From Lachnospiraceae bacterium (GTDB lineage Bacteria; Bacillota; Clostridia; Lachnospirales; Lachnospiraceae): a stretch of 32,517 nt of DNA. Positions 19,208 through 28,473 of this stretch are shown piece after piece. Positions within the stretch are counted from its first letter, which is position 1; each line of letters begins with the position of its first letter. The notes beneath the pieces were generated by a model, which saw only the letters and a program-made list of their open reading frames with translations, had not been told where the DNA came from and ran no database searches. The DNA lies in contig JAJBVI010000093.1 of NCBI GenBank assembly GCA_020859905.1, positions 1 through 32,517 on the forward strand, in the 5' to 3' direction. The position numbers were made by a program, and so were the translations under genes.

Positions 19208-19394
19208 AAATCCGCCTCCTGTGTTTTGTAATGCGCTCCCGGAATCATCCCGGAAAAACCGGCTGCATAAACGAATCTGGTACATTTTATCATCTAATAT
19301 ATAAAATTACAAGAAGAATCTCTTCCCTTTTTCAATAAAATGTGTTATGATAGAAAACAGTTATCTAATAACGAAACAGAAAGGAAAGCAGAAA

Positions 19395-20555
19395 ATGAAG
19401 AAAAAAATAGCGGCACTTTTAGTCTGTGCCATGGCTGGAGCGGCGATATTGGGGGGTTGCGGCTCAGATGAGACAGCCGGCAGCGCGTCGGCAGAATCAG
19501 AAGGGGAAGTGATCACGGCGGCTGTCGTTCTGGCGGCTACGGATTATGATGTGACGGATTATGTCACTCTTATGGATGGTTATATGAATCTGTCCGTGGA
19601 GATCAGTTCTGATTATGAGGTGACGGACGAGGATGTACAGGAGTATATCGAGTCCTATGTCCTGCCGTACTATCCGCAGTATGCAGAGTCGGACAAGACT
19701 ACGGTTGAGGACGGCGATACCGTGAACATTGATTATGTCGGTACGATAGACGGCGAGGAGTTTGACGGCGGTTCCGCGGAAGGGTATGACCTGGAGATCG
19801 GATCTGACAGCTTTATTGACGGTTTTGAGGACGGTCTGATCGGTGCGGAGGTCGGCAGCACGCTTGACTTAAACCTCACCTTCCCGGATGATTATTCCAC
19901 GGAGGAGCTGGCCGGTCAGGCTGTTGTGTTTACAGTGACGATCAACAGCATTGTCGAGGAGCAGACTCTTACATATGATGAGATAACGGATGATTATGTG
20001 GCGGAGACGTTCAGTTCTTACGGTTTTACCACGGTGGATGATCTGATCGCGGACATCACTTCCAGCTTGGAGAGCTCTTATGAGAGCAGTAAGGAGAGCG
20101 AGATTCAGAGCGGGATCATGGAACAGCTCGAGGAGGGATGTACGGTGACGCTGCCGGACGGCCTTCTGGATGAGAGAGTGGCGGCCACGATCGCGGATAT
20201 TGAGTCTTACGCGGAAGAGTCTGATATGGAGTATATGGATTACGTTTACAACTACTACGGATACGATGATGAGGACGAGTTTTCCGAGTATGTTTCCGAG
20301 ACGCTGGAGGAGCAGCTGATTCAGGAACTGATCCTGGAGGCGGTTGTTGCGGATCAGGATATTTCCATCACGACGGATGATCTGGCGGAGTTTGTCGACA
20401 GCTATGTGTCTTATTATGGATATGATGACGCTGAAGCGTTCTATGAGGCATATGGCGGAGAAGAGTATGTACAGCTGGGCTTCGCGGAGAACCGCGCACT
20501 GAATCTGCTGATGGAGTCAGCTGAGGTTACGGTGGCGGAGACGGCTGAAGAGTAG
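19395..20555 (+). CDS. Trigger-factor-like lipoprotein with FKBP-type PPIase domain
   Basis: Lipobox-like AAILGGC; FKBP-like VEDGDTVNIDYVGTIDGEEFDGG; trigger-factor-like C-terminal helices. ATG 19395 preferred over track start 19347. Confidence 0.85.
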   Translation: MKKKIAALLVCAMAGAAILGGCGSDETAGSASAESEGEVITAAVVLAATDYDVTDYVTLMDGYMNLSVEISSDYEVTDEDVQEYIESYVLPYYPQYAESDKTTVEDGDTVNIDYVGTIDGEEFDGGSAEGYDLEIGSDSFIDGFEDGLIGAEVGSTLDLNLTFPDDYSTEELAGQAVVFTVTINSIVEEQTLTYDEITDDYVAETFSSYGFTTVDDLIADITSSLESSYESSKESEIQSGIMEQLEEGCTVTLPDGLLDERVAATIADIESYAEESDMEYMDYVYNYYGYDDEDEFSEYVSETLEEQLIQELILEAVVADQDISITTDDLAEFVDSYVSYYGYDDAEAFYEAYGGEEYVQLGFAENRALNLLMESAEVTVAETAEE

Positions 20556-20560
20556 GACGG

Positions 20561-20608
20561 GCTTTCATAGCTGCCGGCGCACTGCGGCAGCAGCACATGG
20601 GAGTATAA
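20561..20608 (+). repeat. Rep-A copy 4
   Basis: gctttcatagctgccggcgcactgcggcagcagcacatgggagtataa. Confidence 0.7.
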
Positions 20609-20765
20609 GGAACTGTTCAGTTTGGTTGAGAGCGATTGCGGGATGGTTATTTCGCAGTCGCTTTCCTGTCTCACAGGAAAGGTATTATGAGAACCTGTTA
20701 AAGCAGAAACTCTTAATCATGAATTATGAGATAAGAAACGCTCGCGGGAAAGGTATGGGTACGCC

Positions 20766-22535
20766 ATGAGGGAAAAATGGGTGGTAGCCGCAAAGAGAGC
20801 AGATTTTGACAGAATCGGCACACATTTCGGAATTGATCCGGTGATTGCGCGGGTGATGAGAAACCGCGGCATGACGGATATTTCCGAGATGGAGATTTAT
20901 CTGCACGGAACAGGAGCGGATCTCCACGACCCGCATCTGATGAAGGATGCGGACCGGGCGGCGCGGATCATCCTGGAGAAAATTCACTCGGCGAAAAGGA
21001 TCCGGATCATCGGGGATTATGATATCGACGGCATTCAGGCCGCGTACATATTGCTGAAAGCCCTGCGGCGTCTGGGCGCGGAGGCGGATACCGTGCTGCC
21101 GGACCGGATTCGGGACGGCTACGGGCTGAACGATCATCTGGTGACGAAGGCTTCAGCGGACGGGATCGATACAATTCTGACCTGTGACAACGGGATATCC
21201 GCCGGTGAGCAGATTCGCATGGCAAAGGGGCTGGGTATGACCGTGATCGTGACAGATCATCATGAAATCCCTTTTGAGGAAACAGACGGCCTGCGGCGTG
21301 AGGTGCTGCCGGAGGCGGATGCCATCGTGAATCCGAAACAGCGGGACTGCACCTATCCCTTCACCGGTCTGTGCGGCGCGGCGGTTGCGTTTAAACTGGT
21401 GCAGATTCTCTATGAGCAGGCCGGTATCCCGGTTTCCGAAGCGGATGTGTTTCTGGAAAACGCCGGTTTTGCCACAGTGGGAGATGTGATGGACCTGCAG
21501 GGAGAAAACAGGATTCTCGTGAAGCTGGGCTTAAGCAGGCTGAGAAAGACGCAGAATAAAGGGATGCGCGCCCTGATCCTGCAGAAAAATCTGGATCCCG
21601 CGCAGCTGAAAAGCTATCACATCGGCTTTGTCCTCGGTCCCTGCCTCAATGCCGGCGGGCGCCTGGAGACGGCCCGCCTGTCTCTGGAACTGCTTTTGTG
21701 TGAGGAGGCACCCCGGGCGGCGGTTCTGGCGCAGGAGATCGCGGAACTGAATGAGAGCCGGAAGCTGATGACGGCGCAGGCGGTGCGCCAGGCGGAGCAG
21801 ATCATTGAGGAGCGGGGGTACGGGCAGGAGAAGGTGATCGTCGTTTTTCTTCCGGACTGCCATGAGAGCCTTGCCGGGATCGTGGCGGGGAGGATCCGCG
21901 AATCACATTACCGGCCGGTCTATGTGATCACCAGAGGCGAGGAGGCCTGCAAGGGGTCCGGGCGCTCCATAGACGGATACTCCATGTATGAGGAAATGTG
22001 TAAATGCAGGGAACTTTTCCTGAAATTCGGAGGGCATCCGATGGCAGCGGGATTTTCTGTTGAAGAAAAGAACATTGATCTGCTGAGACGCAGCCTGAAC
22101 GAACAGGCATCCCTGACAGAGCAGGAACTGATTCCGAAAGTGACGATCGATGTCCCCATGCCCATTGACTATCTGTACGAAGATCTGATCCGGCAGCTCG
22201 AACTGCTGGAGCCGTTCGGAAAAGGAAATGAGAAACCGGTGTTCGCAGACCGGAATCTGGAGATTGAGAGCCTGAAAACCTTCGGGGCGGAGGGGCGCGT
22301 GATCCGCATGAGGCTGAAAAATGAGCGGGGAACGAGAATGGACGCCGTGTATTTCGGAGACATAGAGAATCTGAGGCTGGCGCTGGAGGAGAAGTATGGC
22401 AGAGCGGCGGCGGAGGATACGGTAAACGGAACACGCAGCCGCCATGTGTCTCTGGATTTTCTGTATTATCCGGAGATTGATACTTATTACGCGCAGCCGC
22501 GGATTCAGATGAAGATCATCGGCTTCAGTGCCTGA
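20766..22535 (+). CDS. recJ: Single-stranded-DNA-specific exonuclease RecJ (DHH/DHHA1)
   Basis: IIGDYDIDGIQAAYIL, VTDHHEIP, GPCLNAGGRLETA, SGRSIDGYSMYE, KFGGHPMAAGFSV motifs. Confidence 0.95.
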   Translation: MREKWVVAAKRADFDRIGTHFGIDPVIARVMRNRGMTDISEMEIYLHGTGADLHDPHLMKDADRAARIILEKIHSAKRIRIIGDYDIDGIQAAYILLKALRRLGAEADTVLPDRIRDGYGLNDHLVTKASADGIDTILTCDNGISAGEQIRMAKGLGMTVIVTDHHEIPFEETDGLRREVLPEADAIVNPKQRDCTYPFTGLCGAAVAFKLVQILYEQAGIPVSEADVFLENAGFATVGDVMDLQGENRILVKLGLSRLRKTQNKGMRALILQKNLDPAQLKSYHIGFVLGPCLNAGGRLETARLSLELLLCEEAPRAAVLAQEIAELNESRKLMTAQAVRQAEQIIEERGYGQEKVIVVFLPDCHESLAGIVAGRIRESHYRPVYVITRGEEACKGSGRSIDGYSMYEEMCKCRELFLKFGGHPMAAGFSVEEKNIDLLRRSLNEQASLTEQELIPKVTIDVPMPIDYLYEDLIRQLELLEPFGKGNEKPVFADRNLEIESLKTFGAEGRVIRMRLKNERGTRMDAVYFGDIENLRLALEEKYGRAAAEDTVNGTRSRHVSLDFLYYPEIDTYYAQPRIQMKIIGFSA

Positions 22536-22633
22536 GGTTATCATATGAATAAAAATGTGGTAAGGTATACCGTGAACCGGAGAAATCGGCATGACAGCCT
22601 GCAAATAAAAAGTCAAGAGAAAGGAGAATCACA

Positions 22634-23737
22634 ATGAAAACCGGATTTTTAAAGAGATTAACCGCACTGATCCTGGTCGGGACCCTGAGCGCGGGATTCT
22701 GCGTGAGCGCCTGGGCGTCTGAGACAGAGTCGGGCACAGGCATGGCTGCGGGGATGGTGGCCACAGCTGCGGAAACAATGGCCGCGTCAGCGGCGGCGGA
22801 GACGGTTTCCACGGCAACGGCTGTGGAGACGGTTTCTGCGGTTGCGGCAGCGGAGACGGCGACCATGTCTGCGGATGAGGAGGCAGCCGGGGATGAGGTT
22901 ACGGTAGACGAGGATGACAGGCCGTACATTGCGCTGGGCGCGGATCTGAGTTCCGACGAGCGGGCGACGGTACTGAGCCTTCTTGGTGTGACGGAGGAGG
23001 ATCTGGAGAATTACGACGTTGTAACGGTCACCAATGACCAGGAGCATGAATATCTGGATTCCTACATTTCTTCGAGTACGATCGGTACCCGCGCACTTTC
23101 CTCTGTTGTGGTGATGGAGGCTGAGGATGGCACCGGCATCACTGTGACGACGAAAAATATCTCCTACTGTACGGCTGGCATGTATGAGAACGCGCTGGCG
23201 ACGGCCGGCGTGGAGGATGCTGAAGTGATCGTGGCGGGTCCGTTTTCGATATCCGGCACAGCCGCGCTGATCGGAGCGCTGGAAGCGTATTCCGTGATGA
23301 CCGGCGAGGATATCGACGAGGATGTGGTTGACGGCGCGATCAACGAGATCGTGATTACCGGAGCCATCGAGGAGTCTACCGGGACGACCGATGAGGTGGA
23401 AGGCATGGTTGCCTATCTGAAGGATCAGGTCGGCGGCGAGGACGATCTGACGGACGAGGAGATGGAGGAAGCGATTCAGGACGCGGCGGATGAGTTCGGG
23501 GTGACCCTCACGGATGAAGAGATTCAGCAGCTGAAGGAGTTACTGAGAAAGCTGCAGGGACTGGATCTGGACTGGGATACGCTGGCGAGCCAGGCGCAGA
23601 GCGTATATGACCGGCTGACCAATATGGGCTTTGATCTGAGTTCCATTGATACGGATGAGCTGGCGGAGGAGGCAAGCGGATTTTTCGCGAAGATCGCTGC
23701 GTTTTTCAAAAGCCTGTTCAGCCGCCTCGCGGGCTGA
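22634..23737 (+). CDS. Secreted DUF1002 protein with Ala/Thr/Val-rich low-complexity N-terminal segment
   Basis: Signal peptide, ALGADLSSDERATVLSLLGV, ISSSTIGTRALSSVVV, GPFSISGTAALIGALEAY typical of DUF1002. Confidence 0.85.
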   Translation: MKTGFLKRLTALILVGTLSAGFCVSAWASETESGTGMAAGMVATAAETMAASAAAETVSTATAVETVSAVAAAETATMSADEEAAGDEVTVDEDDRPYIALGADLSSDERATVLSLLGVTEEDLENYDVVTVTNDQEHEYLDSYISSSTIGTRALSSVVVMEAEDGTGITVTTKNISYCTAGMYENALATAGVEDAEVIVAGPFSISGTAALIGALEAYSVMTGEDIDEDVVDGAINEIVITGAIEESTGTTDEVEGMVAYLKDQVGGEDDLTDEEMEEAIQDAADEFGVTLTDEEIQQLKELLRKLQGLDLDWDTLASQAQSVYDRLTNMGFDLSSIDTDELAEEASGFFAKIAAFFKSLFSRLAG

Positions 23738-23777
23738 GAGATAAACGGCGGTCATCGCGGGGACTCGAAGAGCGGAG

Positions 23778-23833
23778 CGATCGACTTTCATAGATGTTGA
23801 CGCGCTGCGACAGCAGCGCATGGAGGTTTATAC
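23778..23833 (+). repeat. Rep-A copy 5
   Basis: cgatcgactttcatagatgttgacgcgctgcgacagcagcgcatggaggtttatac. Confidence 0.87.
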
Positions 23834-23845
23834 AGGAGATACAGT

Positions 23846-24736
23846 ATGAGTGAGGATTATGTCGTAAGGGCTGCGGCGGCGGACAGTGCCGTCCGCGCCT
23901 TTGCCATTACTTCAAAGGAGATTGCGGAGGAGTCCAGACAGCGGCACGGCACCAGTCCGGTCGTCACGGCGGCACTCGGACGGCTGCTCTCCGGAGCGGC
24001 CATGATGGGCGTTATGATGAAGGGAGAAGAGGATGTGCTGACGCTGCAGGTAAAGTCCGGCGGACCGATCCGCGGCATGACGGTGACCGCGGATTCCCGC
24101 GGCCATGTCCGGGGCTATGCGCAGGTTCCGGATGTGATGCTGCCGCCCAGAAACGGAAAGCTGGATGTCGGCGGGGCGGTCGGCCCGGGCATCCTGAATG
24201 TCATAAAGGATCTGGGCCTGAAAGAACCATATGCGGGGCAGACGGATCTGCAGACCGGCGAGATCGCGGAGGATCTGACCTATTACTTTGCCGCATCTGA
24301 GCAGGTTCCCTCGTCGGTCGGACTCGGCGTCCTGATGAATAAGGACAATACAGTCCGGCAGGCAGGCGGTTTCATCATTCAGCTCCTGCCGTATACGGAG
24401 GAGAAGGTGATCGATGCGCTGGAGAAAAAGATTGCGGGACTCTCCTCAGTCACAGAGATGCTGGAGCAGGGCTATACGCCGGAGAGCATGCTGGAGTATA
24501 TCCTGGGGGAGTTTGGTCTGGAGATCACGGAGCACATACCGGCCTCCTTCCTGTGCAATTGTTCCCGTGAACGCATCAGAAAGATGCTGATCAGCCTGGG
24601 GCGTGAGGATCTGCAGGAGATGGTTGACGATGGCGAGCCGGTGGAGATCCGGTGTGATATGTGCAGTTCGGCGTACACCTTTGAGACGGATGAGATCAGA
24701 GCGTGCCTGGATTCGATTGAACGAGCTGTACGATGA
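23846..24736 (+). CDS. hslO: Hsp33 redox-regulated chaperonin
   Basis: SGGPIRGMTVTADSRGHVRGYAQVP and zinc-site cysteines CNC...CDMC. Confidence 0.96.
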   Translation: MSEDYVVRAAAADSAVRAFAITSKEIAEESRQRHGTSPVVTAALGRLLSGAAMMGVMMKGEEDVLTLQVKSGGPIRGMTVTADSRGHVRGYAQVPDVMLPPRNGKLDVGGAVGPGILNVIKDLGLKEPYAGQTDLQTGEIAEDLTYYFAASEQVPSSVGLGVLMNKDNTVRQAGGFIIQLLPYTEEKVIDALEKKIAGLSSVTEMLEQGYTPESMLEYILGEFGLEITEHIPASFLCNCSRERIRKMLISLGREDLQEMVDDGEPVEIRCDMCSSAYTFETDEIRACLDSIERAVR

Positions 24737-24876
24737 GCAGGCTGAACTTTATGAGATCAGAACGTGCCTGGATGCGATAGCGTGAACGCGGAGGCGCGGG
24801 GCAGAAATCGAGAAGAGTGTTTTGTGCGAGTACGGGACAACAGAAACCGAGAAGAACGGATTTCATGAGTACGGGA
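24690..24876 (+). repeat. Two sets of degenerate direct repeats at and after the hslO 3' end
   Basis: atgagatcagagcgtgcctggattcgat (24691) / atgagatcagaacgtgcctggatgcgat (24752); cagaaatcgagaagagtg...gagtacggga (24802) / cagaaaccgagaagaacg...gagtacggga (24841). Confidence 0.8.
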
Positions 24877-24886
24877 GAGACATCAT

Positions 24887-26956
24887 ATGAATCATGGTTT
24901 TATCAGGGTGGCCGCGCTCACACCGAAGGTGCGGGTGGCGGATCCGACATATAATAAAGAAAGAATCTGTGAGCTGATCAGTGCGGCGGAGGAGGAAGGG
25001 GCGCAGGTGATGGTGTTCCCGGAGCTTTGCATTACCGGATATACCTGCGGCGACCTGTTTTATCAGGAGCTTCTGCTTTCCGAAGCGAAGGAGGCGCTGT
25101 TTGACATTGCATCCTGTTCAGAGAAGGCGGATGCGGTTATTTTTGTGGGACTTCCTCTGGAATACAACGGGAAACTGTACAATGTGGCTGCCGTTGTCTG
25201 CGGCGGAGCTATTCTCGGTCTGGTTCCGAAGACCCATATTCCGAATTATAATGAGTTTTACGAGCACCGCCATTTTGTGAGCGGACCGAAAGAGCCGGTG
25301 CCGGTTCGGCTTGATGATGATCATATCGTCCCAATGGGGACACAGATTTTATTTGGCTGCCGGCAGATGCCGGGATTGAAGATCGGCGTGGAACTTTGCG
25401 AGGATCTCTGGGCGCCGGATCCGCCCAGCATCGGCCTTGCGATGGCGGGGGCGACACTGATTGTAAATCTCTCCGCCAGCGATGAGACGACCGGGAAGGA
25501 TATGTACCGCCGCGATCTGGTCAGCGGACAGTCCGCACGGCTGATCTGCGGCTATGTGTATGCGAGCGCGGGGGACGGCGAGTCCACGCAGGATGTGGTG
25601 TACTCCGGCCATAATCTGATCGCGGAGAACGGAATCGTCCTGGCGGAGTCCGCGCGGTTTGTCAATGAGAGCATTTACACGGAGATTGATATACAGCGGC
25701 TGAGAGAGGAGCGACGGCGCATGTCCACCTACGGGACGACGGATGCCGTGTATCTCGCCGCGGAGTTTAACCTGGGTGAGCGGCGCACGGAGCTGACCCG
25801 TTTTGTGGATCCGGCGCCCTTTGTGCCGGGGAAAAAGGCGGATCGCGAAAAGCGTTGCGAAGAGATATTCATGATCCAGGCGATGGGATTAAAAAAACGT
25901 CTGGAACACACCGGCAGCCGGGCTGCGGTGGTCGGCATTTCCGGCGGTCTGGATTCCACGCTGGCATTGCTGGTCACAGTGAAGGCATTTGATCTGCTGG
26001 AGAAAGACCGCAGCGGTATCGTCGCTGTCACTATGCCCGGGTTCGGCACGACCGACCGCACTTATGAGAACGCGGTCAGCCTGATCCGGTCTCTCGGCGC
26101 GACCTTCCGGGAGGTAAATATCGGGGATGCGGTGCGGATCCATTTCCGCGATATCGGACAGGACGAGAGCGACCACGATGTCACTTACGAGAACGGACAG
26201 GCCAGGGAGCGCACGCAGATTCTGATGGATATCGCAAATAAACTCGGCGGCATGGTCATCGGCACCGGCGACATGTCGGAGCTGGCGCTGGGGTGGGCGA
26301 CCTACAACGGAGATCATATGTCCATGTACGGTGTAAATGCCTCCGTGCCGAAGACGCTGGTGCGCCATCTCGTGCGTTATTACGCAGATGCCTGCGTGGA
26401 AAAATCCCCGAATGGAGATGTCGCGGAAACGGTTATGCGGCGCCATTACGCGGATGCCTGCGTGGAAAAAAACCTGCGGGATGTTTTACTCGATATCCTG
26501 GATACCCCGGTCAGTCCGGAACTGCTTCCGCCCGAGGACGGGGAGATTTCTCAGAAGACGGAGGATATCGTGGGTCCCTACGAGCTGCATGACTTTTTCC
26601 TGTACTATGTGCTGCGCTTCGGCTGCACGCCGAAGAAAATATATCGCCTGGCAAAATATGCGTTTGCCGGGACATACAGCAATGAAACCATCGAAAAATG
26701 GCTGCGGACATTTTACCGCCGGTTTTTCAGCCAGCAGTTCAAGCGTTCCTGCCTGCCGGACGGTCCGAAGGTAGGTACCGTTGCAGTGTCTCCGCGCGGC
26801 GATCTGCGTATGCCGTCTGATGCCAGCGCACGAATCTGGCTGGATGAGCTGGATACACTGCAGGAGGATGATGCGGCGGAGCATGAGAATGAAGATAAAT
26901 TGGATACCCTTGATAAAAAGTTAGATGCTGTATTTAAGGGGTTTATGAACGGGTGA
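24887..26956 (+). CDS. nadE: NAD+ synthase (glutamine-hydrolysing, nitrilase + NadE domains)
   Basis: [66 protein letters not shown] motifs. Confidence 0.96.
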   Translation: MNHGFIRVAALTPKVRVADPTYNKERICELISAAEEEGAQVMVFPELCITGYTCGDLFYQELLLSEAKEALFDIASCSEKADAVIFVGLPLEYNGKLYNVAAVVCGGAILGLVPKTHIPNYNEFYEHRHFVSGPKEPVPVRLDDDHIVPMGTQILFGCRQMPGLKIGVELCEDLWAPDPPSIGLAMAGATLIVNLSASDETTGKDMYRRDLVSGQSARLICGYVYASAGDGESTQDVVYSGHNLIAENGIVLAESARFVNESIYTEIDIQRLREERRRMSTYGTTDAVYLAAEFNLGERRTELTRFVDPAPFVPGKKADREKRCEEIFMIQAMGLKKRLEHTGSRAAVVGISGGLDSTLALLVTVKAFDLLEKDRSGIVAVTMPGFGTTDRTYENAVSLIRSLGATFREVNIGDAVRIHFRDIGQDESDHDVTYENGQARERTQILMDIANKLGGMVIGTGDMSELALGWATYNGDHMSMYGVNASVPKTLVRHLVRYYADACVEKSPNGDVAETVMRRHYADACVEKNLRDVLLDILDTPVSPELLPPEDGEISQKTEDIVGPYELHDFFLYYVLRFGCTPKKIYRLAKYAFAGTYSNETIEKWLRTFYRRFFSQQFKRSCLPDGPKVGTVAVSPRGDLRMPSDASARIWLDELDTLQEDDAAEHENEDKLDTLDKKLDAVFKGFMNG

Positions 26957-26979
26957 GCCGGAACCGGGAGGAGTATGTC

Positions 26980-27324
26980 ATGTTAATTTTAGATAAAGAA
27001 GTCACAACAGATGAGCTGATGCACATGGAACCTCATATGTTTTTCGGCGATATGGTGAAATGTGTTGTTGATATTAAAAAAGAAATTCTGGCAGTGAACG
27101 CCGAGCTGCATGCTGATCTGGAATCTTATTTGCTGGAGCAAGGGTCTGCTCAATCAGATCTATATGGAATAAATATCCTGGATGACGGTGAAATAGAGTT
27201 TGATTCACTGATCAATCCGCCGCGCAACCGGGAAGCGGGATTCCCGAGAGCCGGGCGCTATGTGGCAGATCCTGCAGCGCGGAAAAAGATTGAGGAGGTT
27301 GTCGGACGATGGCTGAAGAAATGA
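26980..27324 (+). CDS. DUF5674-like protein
   Basis: MLILDKEVTTDELMHMEPHMFFGDMVKCVVDIKKEILAVNAELHADLESYLLEQGS resembles DUF5674 as recalled; RBS gggaggag precedes ATG 26980. Confidence 0.7.
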   Translation: MLILDKEVTTDELMHMEPHMFFGDMVKCVVDIKKEILAVNAELHADLESYLLEQGSAQSDLYGINILDDGEIEFDSLINPPRNREAGFPRAGRYVADPAARKKIEEVVGRWLKK

Positions 27325-27602
27325 AGTGGTGGAAAATGTCGATCGGTGAACAGATCGGAAATGCCGGCAGTGAAGTGGCAAGGGCGATTCGCCGCAAAAA
27401 TAAGAATGATATATTAGGTGCACAGGAGTTCTGTATTCATGCCATAGAAATGCTGTGCTATACGAAACAGGATCCGAAAAATGTAAACCGCAGGAATGAA
27501 TTATCTTATGCACAGGAGGAAATTCTGGATTATGTGTTAGGTGAGAATTTATATCAGAATGATGATCATTCCATTATGAAATGGTATGATGCTTTTTTGT
27601 AA
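27309..27602 (+). CDS. Small helical protein translationally overlapping the DUF5674-like gene
   Basis: 97 aa, mostly alpha-helical in composition; ATG lies 16 nt inside the preceding ORF. Confidence 0.75.
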   Translation: MAEEMKWWKMSIGEQIGNAGSEVARAIRRKNKNDILGAQEFCIHAIEMLCYTKQDPKNVNRRNELSYAQEEILDYVLGENLYQNDDHSIMKWYDAFL

Positions 27603-27745
27603 TGAGTGCAAATGAGTCATAAGCTTGCATGAATTTGACGTGCGATGAAGAGAATCGTGATGAAATTACGATATATGATCTGTTTGCAGGATACAGAAAA
27701 CGTTTCGGAAAACATTCAGATTCGAAGCGGAAGAAAGGATAACAT

Positions 27746-28198
27746 ATGCGCCTGACAACATTATGTTATATTGAGCGGGATGGGGCATATCTGATGCTGC
27801 ACCGCACGAAAAAGATAAACGACCAGAGCGGCGGGAAATGGCTCGGTGTCGGAGGTAAGTTTGAGGATGGGGAGAGCCCGGAGGAGTGTATGCTGCGGGA
27901 AGTGCGGGAAGAAACCGGACTGACGCTGACGAAATATGCTTTTCGGGGAATAGTCACGTTTGTGTCTGACTGCTGGGAGACGGAATATATGCATCTGTTC
28001 TCCGCCACAGAGTATGAGGGCGAGCTTCGCGGGTGCGACGAGGGAGTCCTTGAATGGGTGCCGATCAAAAAGGTGTGCAGCTTAAAACTCTGGGAGGGAG
28101 ACAGGATTTTCCTGAAACGCCTGCAGGAGAGCCGGGAGTATTTCTCCCTCAAGGTGGTGTATGAGGGAGAACGGCTTGCTGACTGGAGGTTTTTCTGA
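27746..28198 (+). CDS. NUDIX hydrolase (8-oxo-dGTP diphosphatase-like)
   Basis: NUDIX box-like GGKFEDGESPEECMLREVREETGL. Confidence 0.95.
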   Translation: MRLTTLCYIERDGAYLMLHRTKKINDQSGGKWLGVGGKFEDGESPEECMLREVREETGLTLTKYAFRGIVTFVSDCWETEYMHLFSATEYEGELRGCDEGVLEWVPIKKVCSLKLWEGDRIFLKRLQESREYFSLKVVYEGERLADWRFF

Positions 28199-28220
28199 CA
28201 TATCAGTTTGAAATACATAT

Positions 28221-28453
28221 GATTCGGGCGACAAAAGGGTATGATACTACGGATTGCAGCTTTGCATAAGTTCGATAACAGAAATCAGAGATTTCTTATC
28301 TCACTTATCCCGCAATCCTAAAAACATTCGGAATCCGCTAAATTTGACCAAAAAACGGTCAAATTTGCTACTTCCTCATGTTTTTGCGGCTCCCAATGTC
28401 AGAAATGCGGATGCGAGCATCTGATTTCTGACATTTTGTCCCTTGTATCATAC
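28221..28453 (-). repeat. Rep-C long copy, upstream of pcrA
   Basis: Ends gattcgggcgacaaaagggtatgatactacgg and cggatgcgagcatctgatttctgacattttgtcccttgtatcatac; inverted relative to 31076-31150 and carrying ~150 bp extra. Confidence 0.8.
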
Positions 28454-28473
28454 ATATCATTAAGCTGAAAAGG

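Noticed and set aside
22720-22890. Ala/Thr/Val-rich repeats in the DUF1002 protein as a minisatellite of special interest
   Set aside because: Low-complexity secreted-protein linkers of this kind are common; units are short and irregular.
7667-23833. Rep-A hairpins as intrinsic terminators
   Set aside because: No U-tract follows the stem and copies lie upstream of genes, often overlapping RBS regions.
26293-26774. + strand ORFs overlapping nadE
   Set aside because: Alternative-frame ORFs inside a well supported nadE sequence.
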